From Wolfiporia cocos (lineage: Eukaryota; Basidiomycota; Agaricomycetes; Polyporales; Phaeolaceae): 64,000 nt of DNA. Both the position numbers and the translations under genes were made by a program. This document shows, one piece after another, positions 10,476 through 21,962 of the stretch. Positions within the stretch are counted from its first letter, which is position 1, and the number at the start of each line of letters is the position of its first letter. The notes under the pieces were generated by a model. It was not told the DNA's origin and did no database searches. It was given only the letters and a program-made list of their open reading frames with translations. Location of the stretch: NCBI GenBank assembly GCA_029448655.1, contig JACCLO010000021.1, forward strand, positions 186,001 through 250,000. Direction: 5' to 3'.

Positions 10476-13400
10476 GTACCCCCTCTTCTAGCTGCGTGTC
10501 CCCATGCCCAGCAATCACTTTGCAGAAGTTTTGGTCAATGTGACAGGGATGGTCGTGTTCGTGTTTCTGACAGATGTGTGGATTTGCCATCTGTATGGTA
10601 TACTGTACGGGATAGATCCAACCCGGGTTGTTGGGTATCGTGGATTCTATGCATTGTCCCACTTGTATTCCATATTGTATTACACGAGTCTTTGGATTGC
10701 AAAACCAGAAGTTCCTGGCGACGAGCTGTTTTGGGTAGATATAGAAGGGGATTTTCGCCTCCTTCAATAAGTCGATATCTACGTCGTCGTGGATGATGAA
10801 TTCGTTCGGGTTTTGCCTGAGTCCCATGGCGATGGATTTCTTCTCGAAGTCTTCCCACTCCGGGTCCCATTCAGTATGTCTGTTTTTCCACTGATGGCCT
10901 GGAGCAGTTGGTCTTTCTTCGAAGAATTTGGTTACTAAATCCTGCCAGGGAGTCAATCCTTGTTTCCTTTCCCATGTCGTAGTCCCATCAGACCATTCGA
11001 CTTCCAGCTCGACTCGCCCTCGGTCTTCCCTGGATGCGAGGATCCTGAGAGGCCTGCGAGCGTCATTGCTTTCCGTCCGTTCGTTGTGGTTCTGATTGGG
11101 GAAAGCCGGAGCATGATATGGAAGTAGTAGGACTTCGTTGAATGTAGGGTATATGCCTCACATGTCTGTGGGCAAGTCCAGTTCGTATGCTCCATGTCCG
11201 ACTTTCTTGGTGACCTTGTACGGGCCGTACCGCTTCGAATCGAGTTTCTTCGTGGGGTTTCCCATGTTAATGTTTCGCCCGTCGACCCAAACCATGTCTC
11301 CCTCGTTGTACGTGTGAGGGTTGGTTCGTTTCCGGTCGTAATATTCTTTCATACGAAGTTTGGCTTTCTCGAGATTCTTCGAAGCGGTTTGGCTGATGTC
11401 GTGCATGTGTTCGACCCAGTCCTTGGCTGCTCCCACCCCTTCTTCCAGCTCTGGTGCCTCCACACCTGTAAATGGGTGGTATCCGTGAGTAAGGTAAAAG
11501 GGGCTGTAGCCCGTACTACTATGTACATGACACTTGTACGCAAATGCTGCTAGTGGGAGTAAGTCCGGCCAGTCGGTATGTGTGTCGTTGATAAATAATC
11601 GTAGGTACACCTCCAGCTCCTGGTTCATACGCTCCGTCTCCCTGTCTGTTTGTGGGTGGAACGCGGTGCTGGGGTTTCCTTCGATGCCTAGTCTACGGTA
11701 TACATCTTTGATAAAGTCCGATACAAATTGTGGTCCTCTGTCACTAAATACTTTCTTTGGTAGTCCGTGCTGTGCGTATACTTTATCTACAAATATGTTG
11801 GCCCAACCTTCGGCGGTTAGCCTGGTTGTGGTTGGGACCGCGATATAGTCCTTGGATTTCATGTCTACAACTACAATAATAGCGTTCCGACCCTTGGATA
11901 CTGGGAGTCCCGTGATCATGTCGACGGAAATGTTCTCCCAATTGTGCGTGGGTGTTGGGTTCGGGTTCAGTGGTGCAGCTCTCTTCGATCGGTCTGGCTT
12001 GGCTCTTTGGCATTTGATACATGCCTTGACGTACTGGCGGATGTCGTTTCGCATTTTTGGCCACCAGTACGATCGGTGAATGGCGGTGTACGTGTTTTCT
12101 GTGCCGGGGTGTCCTGCCGAGACCGTGTCGTGGAATGAAGAAATGATTTTTCCGATTAATTCCTCGTCTCTCGGAATGATCAACTTCCCCCTCCTGTAGC
12201 GTAGGCCGTCCTCGGCCGTTTCCACTGATCCTTCTACTACCTCCTTGTCGTAGAGAGCGGCTTCCGCTTTGACTCTCTCTCTAACCTCCTCGTTGGTTAT
12301 CCCGTGAGGTAAGGTATAGAAAGAGGATCTTAGCCTTTCTGCGCTGTCTTTGGCGAAGAGGTGTTCCTTCAAGACGATCTGTCCTTCGAGGTGATTCTTG
12401 TTGTCGTTGTGATTGCCTCTTCGGGATAGTCCGTCTGCCCTTCCATTGGTCTTCCCGGGGATGTGCACGAGTTGTAGGTCATACTCGGCAAGTTCCGTCA
12501 TCCACCGGGCTTGTCGTGGATTAATCTTCTGTGGAGTCTTAAAGTATTCTAAATTCTTATGGTCCGTCAATACTTCTACAGGGTGTTTGGCACCCATTAC
12601 AAAATGCCGCCATTCGTCCAGGGCGCGCATTATAGCTAGTAGTTCGCGATCGTAAATCTCGTAGTTTCGTTCCGCCGGTAGTAGCGTCTTTGAATGGTAC
12701 GCTATGGGTTTCCAGATACTGTCCTGGTTCTGCATGAGGCAGGCTACAGTTGCGAAGTCTGAAGAGTCTGCCTCGATGCGGAATGGGTCGTCATCGTTTG
12801 GTATCCCTAGTACAGGTGCTGTCACGAAGATATTTTTTAACTTGTCGAAGCATTCCTGTTCTGTCGCGCCCCATTGCCATTCTCCATCCTTGGTTAGATT
12901 GATAAGGGGGCGCGCTACCGTTGAGAACTTTGGGATGAATCTCCGGTAGAAGTTGGCAAATCCGATAAAGGACTGCACTTCCTTCTTGTTCCGAGGTGCT
13001 GGCCATTCGGCTACTGCAGCAACCTTCGCGGGGTCCATGCGGATTTCCCCGTGAGAGATTATGTGCCCTAAGTACTCTACTTCGGATTTCTCGAATTCGC
13101 ACTTTTCTGGTTTACAGGTCAGCTTATTTTGACGGAGAACCAGAAGAACCTTGCGCAGGATCTCTCTATGTTCTTTCTGATTCTCCGTGAAAATAAGGAT
13201 ATCGTCTAAATATACAATGACCTTCCCGGTAAGGACTAGGTCTCTAAATATGTCGTTCATCAAGGTCTGGAACGTGCCTGGTGCGTTGCACATTCCGAAG
13301 AACATCACTAATGGCTCGTAGAGCCCTCTATTAGTGATGAAGGTGGCTTTTTCCTCGTCGCCTTCCTTGATTCGGACGTTGGTGTATCCCCAATGAATGT

Positions 13401-16400
13401 CCAATTTGGAAAAGTACTTAGCACGTTTCAGCTTGTTGAGTAGCTCCGTGATTAGCGGGAGCGGGTACTTGTTCTTCTTGGTCATTTGGTTCAACTTTCG
13501 ATAGTCTTGGATAGGGCGTAGTTTCCCATCCTTCTTTTTGACAAAGAAGAAGGGTGCCCCCCATGGTGACTTCGATGGGCGGATGCGGCCCGTGCGCAGT
13601 TGCTCTTCTAGGAAATCGTCCAAGGCTTCTTGTTCTCTAGGTGAAAGGGCATAAATCTTGCCCGCGTATGGTTCCGAGTTGGGAAGGAGCTCGATGGCGT
13701 GGTCCCATGGTCGCCGTTCTGGGAGTGTATTGAATTCCTTTTCCTCAAACACGTCTTTGAATTTGTGTAAGTACTCGGGTACGACCTCCTCGAACATTTT
13801 GGCTTCCGTGGTTTTGTCAGTCGCGATGGCGATTTTTGTTGCCTTCGTGGTGCGGACTCGTTCGGTGATGTCCGCTCTGCACTCGTCCCTGTTTCGGATC
13901 CATGCGTCAGCGAAAATGTAGTAAATGTGATCACCGTCCTCGATCTGCTCGTGTTCGCAGTCACAAGAGAACGTGATCCGTCGCTTCTTCCAGTCGATGG
14001 AAGGGTTGTGGTCTTCGAGCCAGTCGAAGCCGAGAAAGATGTCCGCAGAGCTGAGTTCCGTAACGCGGAACTTGCGGGTTTCCAAGTGCGTGTCGATCTG
14101 CATTTGGAGCTCGACATAGTGCGTCATGAGCCCCATGCTGTTGGTTGACCCGTCCGCGTTGAACAGCTTGATAGGGCAGTCCAATGGGATCTGCTCGAGT
14201 TGGTGTTCCTCCACGTAGGACTTACTGATCACCGATCCAGTGGAACCGGAATCGATGAGAGCCTTTGTGAAGAGGGCACGTCCATCGGGGCGGTGGAGAG
14301 TGATCAGTACTTCGATCTGCTTTCCCCGTTTTCCCGTCTGGATGACCACTACACTTCCCCTGAGTTTCTCACCAGTTGAACCGAAACCCTGTGTCCCTCG
14401 TGTGGTTTCGCGGATAGACTTGACGATCTTGGTGTTGGGTGTCATATTGCATTCGAGTATGAACTGGGCGATTCTGTCCCCATACTCGACCTGATAATCT
14501 GCTCCGGTCTGATTATTCAGTATGACTTTTACTCGGCCGGTGTAGTCTTCATCTACTATACCGCCTTCCACGTCGACTCCCTTGAGGGCGAGTCCAGATC
14601 GTGGAGCGATACGTCCGTATACACCGGCTGGCATCCTGATCTTGATGCCAGTATCTACGGTGATACGTTTCCCATTAGGAACGACGACCTCCTCCGCAGA
14701 GTAGAGGTCGTACCCAGCGGCACCTTTGCTTTTGCGCTCAGGTGGGATTGCCCGTGGGTGGTCTAAGTATATGTCGAGCGTGACGGTCTTTTTCTTGACA
14801 CGTCTACGCCGCAACTTCTTTTCTGACTTCTTAGTGGCACCTGATGCGTCTGCCATTTCCACATCAGGTGTCACTACTGGGTCCACATCCATCAGAACAT
14901 ATGTTACATTAATATTGGAGGAATTAAGCACGGTATTTGCCTCCCGCCACGCTCCAGTGGGAGGCGCCTCCAAGGCTGTTACAAACGAGTCGTCGGAGCA
15001 TGTTGAAGCTCCGTCGTCGTCATCTATGTCCGATTCTACAGATGCGAGAGGTACAGATACTGGTTCTAATATCGGGGCCCCGGTCTCTAGTGCATATAGT
15101 CCATCCACCGGTTCGTCGTTCTCCGTGGCAGCCGTATCACTTTTTTTGATGTTTACTGGTTCTTCTACTTCCAATACTGAAAAGCGATTCGAGGGGGAGG
15201 GACTTACCTGAGTGGGCGTGAACCCGGCTTCTTTTGCGGCGTCAGGGTTCTCCTTAGCCCAGGCGGCCACCATTCGGACAAAGTCTTCCTGGGGAATCTC
15301 GCCGAGGACCTTTGGAGTGTCATTCCCTTCGATAGCCTGCTGGGTTCACTGTGTTCCGGATCCACTGGCGGCGGGGGTGGTCATATTTTTGGGCCGCCAG
15401 TTTGGTTGGTGCCAGAATGTCTTGGTGCATCCTTTACCAGGTGCCTCGGCCTGCGTCTTGCTGCAAGAGTGGCACTTCCTCTTGAGCAAGTTTGCCCTAT
15501 CTTCCGGTGTTGGCTCCGCTCCGGGAGCGCGCTCGGGCCTAGCACGCTCCTTGCCCTTGTCCATGGTACCCTTGGTGCTTCGTAGTTTCTCCTCGTCCTG
15601 GAGTCGACGCATCGCATTGTCGGTCCAGAGGATGGCCTGTTTCCAGGACTCGTAATCCTCCGGGATCTGGATGTTGTACCCACGCTGCGATTTGTCGTTG
15701 ACGGTGGCGGCGACGAAGGCTTGGTGGACCGAGGAATAAATGTCCTTGGGGATAGCCCTGGTGACCCAACTGTGGACCACCTGGTTTTCCCGGTCATACT
15801 TGGCTTCCCCCAGAAGTCGTTCCAACTCCTGGAAGTATTCCTCGCCTTTACCGAGCGTCATGGTGAGTCGCTCTGCCGCTACCACCGCCTTTTTCTCCAG
15901 GTCCGGGTCGTCGAACTTTTGGTGCAGCTCCCAGATGAACCGTTGCCAGCTGATCCTCCATTGCCCTCCCAGGTAGTGTTCCCTGGTGAACGCCATTACC
16001 CACGAGTCGACCTTGGGGCCGCGGATCAACGAAATTGCGGCGCCCACCTTTTTTGAGTCGGTGAATAGGATGGGGGCGTTGTCGTCAATATACAGCTGGA
16101 GTCTCATGTACCAGTCCGTGAATCCGGTGCCGGTGAAGGCTTCCGGTTCTCTGACCTTGGACTTGTACCGGGGGTCTGGCTGTGGTTCAGGCAACATGGA
16201 GTATGCGTCCCATTGCGATGATGCCGGTTTCATTGGCCTCCACATAGACGCACGAGTTCCCTGGAGAGGCGCGGCTCCCCAGGTGTTCACGGGCACGTTC
16301 TGTGTTGGCCGGGGGTTACTGAACATGTCAACATTTAGATCAGGATGGGCTGCCTGGGCGAAGGTGTCGGGGCGGACGGGAGCTGGGGCCGTGAGTACCG

Positions 16401-17163
16401 GTGGTGTATAGCCGGGCAGGAATGGGTTCGTCTGCCGGGAGTTACCACGAGTCGGGGGAGTGGGGAGAGGCCGGGATCCGCGCGGGGTCCGCTGGGGAGA
16501 GTGCATGTGCACCGATCGAACCCAATTTTCCACCGGACGGAATCTACTTTCGGCTTCCGTGATGGGCGTGCGGACGGGAGGTGGCGCCTGGCTGTGGAGT
16601 GATGCCGCATCTCCGGCTTGGAGAGCGTCTGCCTGCAACCGTTGTGCCTCCCGTAGGAACCGAGCTCCCATTTCCCGTGACCATGTCCCTACTGCTACCA
16701 TTGCCTGTGCTACCTGTTGGCATCGCGCGCCGAAGTCCGCAGTTGTGGGGTTTGGCGGGAATGCCCACTGCATAGCGAGCGGCGAGTCGATGTGGCCCAA
16801 CTGGTCTCCTGCGCGTACTGTGTTCGACTGTTCCCTTGCCATCTGGAAGGCCTGTTCCAACCGTTCCACGCCGGGACCTTGGTCTTCCACTGACCCACCA
16901 AGAATGAGTGAGCAGGCGGGCTGGTGTTCGCCTATCGTCTCGGTGCGGACCGGGGCGACCTCAACCTGTGGGCATGGGGCGTGCATGCTGTCGGCCACCG
17001 AAAGGAGGGAGAACTCCTCCGGTAGTCCGTGCACTTGGTAATTCACCCACTGCCCTGGGTGGAACGGGTTCGTGGCAGCGGAGCCGGGGAGCGGGATGTC
17101 GGCCGGGGTCGGGGCTTCGGGCCACGGGTTGCGGATGAAGTTGATGTCGTTGGGGGCGGCCAT
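10438..17163 (-). pseudogene. A1 gag-dUTPase-protease-RT-RNaseH-integrase polyprotein, two nonsense codons
   Basis: One frame of 2,242 codons, interrupted only by TGA at 15348-15346 (between gag and pol) and at 11160-11158 (after integrase). At both places sister copies have Arg, so each fits a CGA to TGA transition. Gag (605 residues) ends in CHSC..GKGC...WH, an atypical zinc knuckle. dUTPase (about 14784-14368) has all five motifs of the trimeric enzyme: [40 protein letters not shown]. Protease has LIDSGSTGS (about 14260). RT has YLDD (about 13210) and RNase H has EADSSDFA. Integrase has an HHCC finger and a DDE core (SVDMI, SDRGPQF, HPQTD...ER), then GPY/F, a chromodomain-like ILASREDRG..EVEWSDGTTTWE, and an unfamiliar about 150-residue C-terminus (FWFC, VGQ..ESTIP, HPCH). 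Confidence 0.85.
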
Positions 17164-17933
17164 TGTACGTAAAGTGAAAGTGTATGTGTAGTAAAGGTGT
17201 AGTCGCGATTAAGACCACTACCTGCCCACTGTGGCGCCTCCGAAGAGCTATCGGGGTGGTAACTAGAAAGTCTCAATCCACTACAAACTGCGTCCACCTC
17301 TTTTCGGAGATGTGCCAAGAAACGCTAAGGGGTTTTCTTCCCAAAGCCGGCGAGAAAACGCAGCCTCCAAAACCTCGTCCAGCCCCGAAGCTAATTCGGG
17401 ATACCGGGGGCACGGGAACTATCCGCCTATGTGGTGGGGCGTGTAAAATTCTACTGTATGGCGGCAAGTGCCGGTACAGTGATAGGCGATTTCCTGCCTC
17501 TTCAGCCGCGGGTTACGCGCTGGGTTGTATAGTAATGGGGGCGCGGTAATGCGCGTATCGTCGGGGCAGTAAGGCCCGTAAATAGACGACCAGTGCTTCT
17601 GTACATTGCCACAGGGCCCCTTAACGCCTTTGACTATTACACGTTGGGTGCACAGTTACTGTGGTGGGGTTGTAACCCAAGACCTTTACGACCGCGTTGC
17701 ACGGTGTTGGTCCAGTAGCTTAGAAGCAACGGTAGGAGAGGTCCCCTACACGCTGTTCGCAAGTGATTCCCCCAGAACTCTAATCCCTTGACCCTGGGAT
17801 GTGGCGGGTATGAGAACCAATCACGTGCTCGGAGAACCGAAGTTCAACAAGAGCGAGAGAAAGGTGCACTTTGCCCCTAGTGCGCCGGGGTTGCTTAGGG
17901 TAAAACCACTAAGCGGGGGGGAGACTCGTCTTA
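17164..17933 (-). other. Untranslated leader of A1 with primer-binding site
   Basis: 770 bases between 5' LTR and gag ATG. The length is similar in A2 (760) and A3 (773), and blocks such as the one containing AGCTAATTCGGGAT(A) are conserved. Immediately after the LTR and one T, AAGACGAGTCT (17932-17922, minus strand) is the exact complement of AGACTCGTCTT at the predicted RNA start inside the LTR (18045-18035). No tRNA-type TGG-starting primer site is present. Confidence 0.7.
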
Positions 17934-18312
17934 TGACACAAGCAACACTTCAAGCAACTACTCAGGGGAATATAACTCGCGTGAAAGCGTATTCCTGATC
18001 TGAGGATACTCAGCTACTCAAGGCATATAAGGCCAAGACGAGTCTGGGGTGCTACCCTGCTCGTCGGCCAGTATATATGCTATTCTACTGTTTGTACATT
18101 GTTTGGCTGCTGTATAGTTATTACGTAAGCTGAGAGTCCGATACTATGGTAAACCCTATAATGGGTGTAAGTACACAGCACAGAGTGTCCGGGGGTTGAT
18201 AACATGTGATAGGGTGTTCGGGGTCTTGCACATGACTGCTAGGCGCGCGCTTAGATAAGATAAGGGTTTAGGCTCTAGTCACTGGCTAGGCGAAAGAAAT
18301 CGGCTTGTGACA
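17934..18312 (-). repeat. 5' LTR of A1 with TATA box and predicted start site
   Basis: 379 bp, TGTCACAAGCC..GCTTGTGTCA in element orientation. TATATA lies at about 18077-18072 and the predicted RNA 5' end AGACTCGTCTT starts at 18045, 32 bases downstream, which is normal TATA-to-start spacing. Confidence 0.8.
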
Positions 18313-18700
18313 GTTCGACTCCCCATTAGCACATACATGGCATTTTATTATCACCACATTTTGTTCTTTGAGAAATGAAATGTTGCTATGCCCATATGTT
18401 GTCTCATTCAGCATTTAAGCTTGCTTATGGTATATTCCTTCTCCAGGGTGGAGACTTAATCATTTAGTGTGTGGCATGCAAGCACCCACACATTGGCGCT
18501 TCATGCACCACAGGGTGCCACAGTGATGTGCACCACCACAATGCCAATCACAGCTGCACACCAGCTTCCCTGTGAAGATCACCACCCATTTTGCATACCG
18601 TCTGGAGCAATGAGCAGACCAGCATGTACAGATATGTGTAGGTCACTCAGATACGATGCCCTACCGTCGTGTCCCCCCACCTTGGTCCACTGTCACCTCC
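18313..18700 (+). repeat. Decayed duplicate of the region upstream of the nucleoporin-like gene
   Basis: Aligns over about 380 bases with 23689-24060, i.e. the upstream region and first exon of the gene at 24-28 kb. Shared landmarks are GTTCGACTCCC at the left end, CTCCTTCTC/ATTCCTTCTC followed by TGGAGACTTAAT, CCTGYGAAGATCA, and GCAATGAGC. Many differences are CpG in the 24-kb copy versus TpG or CpA here, for example ACGCGTGGGTCGCAC against ATGTGTAGGTCACTC. That is the signature of deamination of methylated CpG or a RIP-like process. The copy has no open frame. Confidence 0.6.
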
Positions 18701-19394
18701 CTCACCGGATGTGCCTGTCAAGTGGCTATGCTTCTAGGGTATAAGTTGGTGTACAAACTGCTTGCACACTTTGTCAGTTTGGACATTCCGCCCACCTGCC
18801 CCATAGTGTTGGGTGTAAAAATGAGTGTGCTAGATAGTGTATGAACAAGCTCAGTGTTGGCACTCCTAACAGGAGACAATGTCTATATTCACCTAGATAG
18901 TGCATGAACAAGCTGTACACTATGTAAGTAATGAGTGGCATAGCTATAGTAATGACAAGACCACCCATAGCCCACAGAGCTAACTGGGGTGAGGCGGGCG
19001 GAAGAGCGCCAAGTTCAGAATGAAGTCTGAACATAGCGCTCTACCCCCTATATATTAGCGTAGCGTTTATACATATATATCCTAGTCGCCGGTAATGGTG
19101 ATTTTGCCCGTGACATCACCCCCATCTCTAGCGTGCCGTCTAGACGCCAAATTCTTATCCTATATTTTCTTGTGTTTTTGTATGTGTGTAGGCAGGGCTG
19201 TACTGCCGGCGTAAGCGTGATCTGTAAAAACCTGTAAAAGGAATGTTGTAAGACGGGGGGGACTACCGCCGGCCTGTAGAAGAGTCGTTGCGGCGGGAAA
19301 CTACCGCTGCGAGAGGTTGTAAGGCGGGGGGAGTTGCTGTCGTTGTAGGGTTGTAGCGGGAATCTACCGCCTTGGGCCCCTCGTAGGGTTGGGT
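18701..19394. other. Non-coding stretch with hairpin and G-rich repeats
   Basis: No gene seen. A hairpin at 19003-19042 has outer arms AGAGCGC / GCGCTCT and inner arms GTTCAGA / TCTGAAC. From about 19200 to 19385 a motif of the type TTGTA(R)GCGGG..CTACCGCC recurs three or four times, possibly the end of an unidentified LTR. Confidence 0.35.
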
Positions 19395-20422
19395 TGTCAC
19401 AGATTTATCTGGGACTTACAGCATTTTTCCTACAATTATAGCAATTTACCTGGGAATTATACGTCTAACTACAAGTCGTCTACGCCACTAACGCTTATGC
19501 TCACGCTTTGTTACGGTTATTTTGATTTTTCGAATATCGACAGAACTCACCATAGGGCGAATACGATACAGGGACTTGTTGCGCAACCAACCCCCCTGGC
19601 TACTCGTGATTCTACTGGGCGCATCCCCAGTTGTACTAGTCTAAACAGCTCGTTTCATCTTTGGCAGATCCAACTCTGCTGTCGTTTCACGTTCATCGTT
19701 TATTAGCTGATAGATGGCGTTCAACCGCCATCATTCCTATCCATCGTCTCGGATATATCACTACATACTTATCAAACGTTTGACACTATAGCGTAGATAG
19801 TATCGGTGACATCTGGGACAGGCTTGACCCCTAAAACCTAACGAAGTATATAAACTCATGTATTTACTGTCGAGGCTCTTCAGCTCGACCTTGTTGTATA
19901 AACAAGAAGTCTTATACTCGTTCTCAAACGTGAGAAACTACGCTCAGTATTTCTCACTCGAGCAATCGAACGACTAAGTCCTCGAAGTGCACACTGACTT
20001 CTTGGACTTAGGCGAGTCTTATATTCTATTCGACTCGCACTTGAACAGATTATATCCTCTAACGCGTATTGGATATTAACCGATCTACTAAGGACTTCAC
20101 TTAGGACCCGAAGGCATCTAACGAGTATTTGCCTTGCATACGGCGATGTGCCTACGTGCAGAAGAACGATCTATATTCACGACTCGAATATACGAACGGG
20201 TATTCGACCCGTAACAGTACTAGCTAGTAGCACGTGCCCTCCCGTCACACATGTATTTAAGTAGGAGCCAAGCGCTCTATAACTTTAGTTCTATTCTTCT
20301 CGGCGACCGCCGTAGAAGTTACCTCCAATAACCCTGCTGCACTCTGAGCTCTTTACCTCCCCAAGTCGCCTTGTCAATAGGGATACAGGCTTGGTGAGTC
20401 CCACAGAGAGTTCTGTGTCAAA
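19395..20422 (+). mobile_element. Family D solo LTR, internally deleted and interrupted by an LTR of family B
   Basis: 19395-19508 matches the start of the complete D LTR at 25504 (TGTCACAGATTTATCTGG) and 20217-20422 matches its end. The end includes the TATTTAAGTAGGAGCC promoter-like block and ..TTCTGTGTCA. The roughly 780-base middle of D is missing here and is replaced by a family B LTR at 19509-20216. Confidence 0.7.
19509..20216 (-). repeat. Family B LTR (708 bp) inside the D LTR
   Basis: Full-length B LTR in inverted orientation, TGTTACGGTTATTTTG..ATTCGACCCGTAACA on the plus strand. The flanking 5-mers CGCTT and GTACT do not match, consistent with the deletion of D sequence at this junction. 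Confidence 0.75.
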
Positions 20423-20935
20423 TGGCGATTGGCCGTGCTTCGTTGGATGACCAAGGCGGGACGCCGAGGTCGTTATGCCATTGGACGGGAGTACCGTGGC
20501 ATGTGTTACAGCCCGGACCGGATGGTTACCGGGGCATGTGCTGGACTTAGCCGTGAGGCAAGGTCCGGTGTTTGGGCAACGCCGTGATGGCAGATGTCCG
20601 GGACTTGGAGAACGCCGAGTCCGTGGGAGGCCGAGGAGGCCGTGACCTATAGCGATATTGCCTTGTTGCTAATATAGTGCTGTATGGTCGTGTTGCCATT
20701 ATTATACGAAGGCGTGGCACGCCTGAGGTGCCATTGTGATCAAGGATCTTATGGCGGTGGGAAGCCGGGAAGGCCGACCCAATAGTACAAGGCCGCGAGG
20801 CACTGTTTGTACGTGTGGACATTATTATGCGAGCGTGCCGCGCTCGGCCTGTCATTGTGATCTAAGATCTTATGACGTGGCTGGTCTTGCTCTGTCGGGC
20901 GAGACCATGTGGTTTGGCGTGAGCCAAGCGTTAGC
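20423..20935 (-). repeat. Inverted fragment of the D LTR middle
   Basis: The sequence is the reverse complement of about 25680-26195 of the complete D LTR (shared blocks include GGCGATTGGCCGTGCTTCGT). It joins the end of the D copy at 20422 head-on, indicating an inversion or a second, truncated D insertion. Confidence 0.65.
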
Positions 20936-20986
20936 TTAGCGTGAGCCAAGGGTTACACTTAGCGTTAGCGAGGTGTGAGCCAAGCG
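20936..20986. repeat. Short degenerate tandem repeat
   Basis: GTGAGCCAAGSGTTA-type units repeated about three times immediately before the LTR-end repeats. Confidence 0.4.
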
Positions 20987-21254
20987 TGTTACGGGTCGAA
21001 TACCCGTTCGTATATTCGAGTCGCGAATATAGATCGTTCTTCTGCACATAGGCACGTCGCCGTATGCAAGGCAAATACTCGGTAGATGCCTTCGGGTCCT
21101 AAGTGAAGTCCTTAGGAGTCTGTTACGGGTTGAATACCCGTTCGTATATTTGAGTCGCGAATATAGATCGTTCTTCTGCACGTAGGCACATCGCCGTATG
21201 CAAGGCAAATACTCGGTAGATGCCTTCGGGTCCTAAGTGAAGTCCTTAGGAGTC
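20987..21254 (+). repeat. Two tandem 134-bp copies of the family B LTR start
   Basis: 20987-21120 and 21121-21254 both begin TGTTACGGGT and end CCTTAGGAGTC. They are near-identical to each other and to the first 134 bases of the full LTR that follows at 21255, giving a head-to-tail triplication of the LTR 5' end. Confidence 0.8.
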
Positions 21255-21962
21255 TGTTACGGGTTGAATACCCGTTCGTATATTCGAGTCGCGAATATAG
21301 ATCGTTCTTCTGCACGTAGGCACGTCGCCGTATGCAAGGCAAATACTCGTTAGATGCCTTCGGGTCCTAAGTGAAGTCCTTAGTAGATCGGTTAATATCC
21401 AATACGCGTTAGAGGATATAATCTGTTCAAGTGCGAGTCGAATAGAATATAAGACTCGCCTAAGTCCGAGAAGTCAGTGTGCACTTCGAGGACTTAGTCG
21501 TTCGATTGCTCGAGTGAGAAATACTGAGCGTAGTTTCCTACGTTTGAGAACGAGTATAAGACTTCTTGTTTATACAACAAGGTCGAGCTGAAGAGCTTCG
21601 ACGGTAAGTACATGAGTTTTTATACTACGCTAGGTTTCAGGGGTCAAGTCTGTCCCAGATGCCACAGATACTATCTACGCTATAGTCCCAAACGTCTGAT
21701 AAGTATGGAGTGATATATATGAGACGATAGATAGGAATGATGGCGGTTGAACGCCATCTGTCAGCTAATAAACAATGAACATGAAACGGTGGCAGGATTG
21801 GATCTGCCAAAGATGAAACGAGCCCTACAGACTAGTACAACTGGGGATGCGCCCAGTAAGATCACGAGTAGCCAGGGGGGCTGGTTGCGCAACAAGTCCC
21901 TGTATCGTATTCGCCCGGTGGTGAGTTCTGTCGATATTCGAAAAATCAAAATAACCGTAACA
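21255..21962 (+). repeat. Family B LTR (708 bp)
   Basis: Complete TGTTACGGGT..AAATAACCGTAACA LTR. No family B internal sequence follows, and no 5-bp target duplication is seen (left AGTC-type, right CCACC). Confidence 0.8.

Larger units (their letters stand above)
10103..18312 (-). mobile_element. Gypsy family A element A1, nearly complete (8.2 kb)
   Basis: Minus-strand element with a 5' LTR (17934-18312), a 770-base leader, one long gag-pol frame (17163-10438) and a 3' LTR (10103-10475). Order of domains: gag, CHSC knuckle, dUTPase, protease, RT, RNase H, integrase, GPY/F and chromodomain-like modules, unknown C-terminal domain. The LTRs differ by roughly a dozen substitutions and an insertion of about 8 bases, so this copy is older than A3. 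The flanking 5-mers do not match (TCGGG at the left, GTTCG at the right). The left flank is family B sequence and the right flank is a host-like duplicate, so the copy has probably recombined with another one. Confidence 0.85.

Noticed and set aside
10953..11195. A separate small gene after A1 integrase
   Set aside because: It is out of frame with the conserved polyprotein, which continues past the TGA at 11158 in the original frame.
14726..15211. Plus-strand coding opposite the A1 pol gene
   Set aside because: Mirror frame of the dUTPase/linker region with no motif; the same applies to 16460-17041 and similar antisense frames in A2, A3 and A4.
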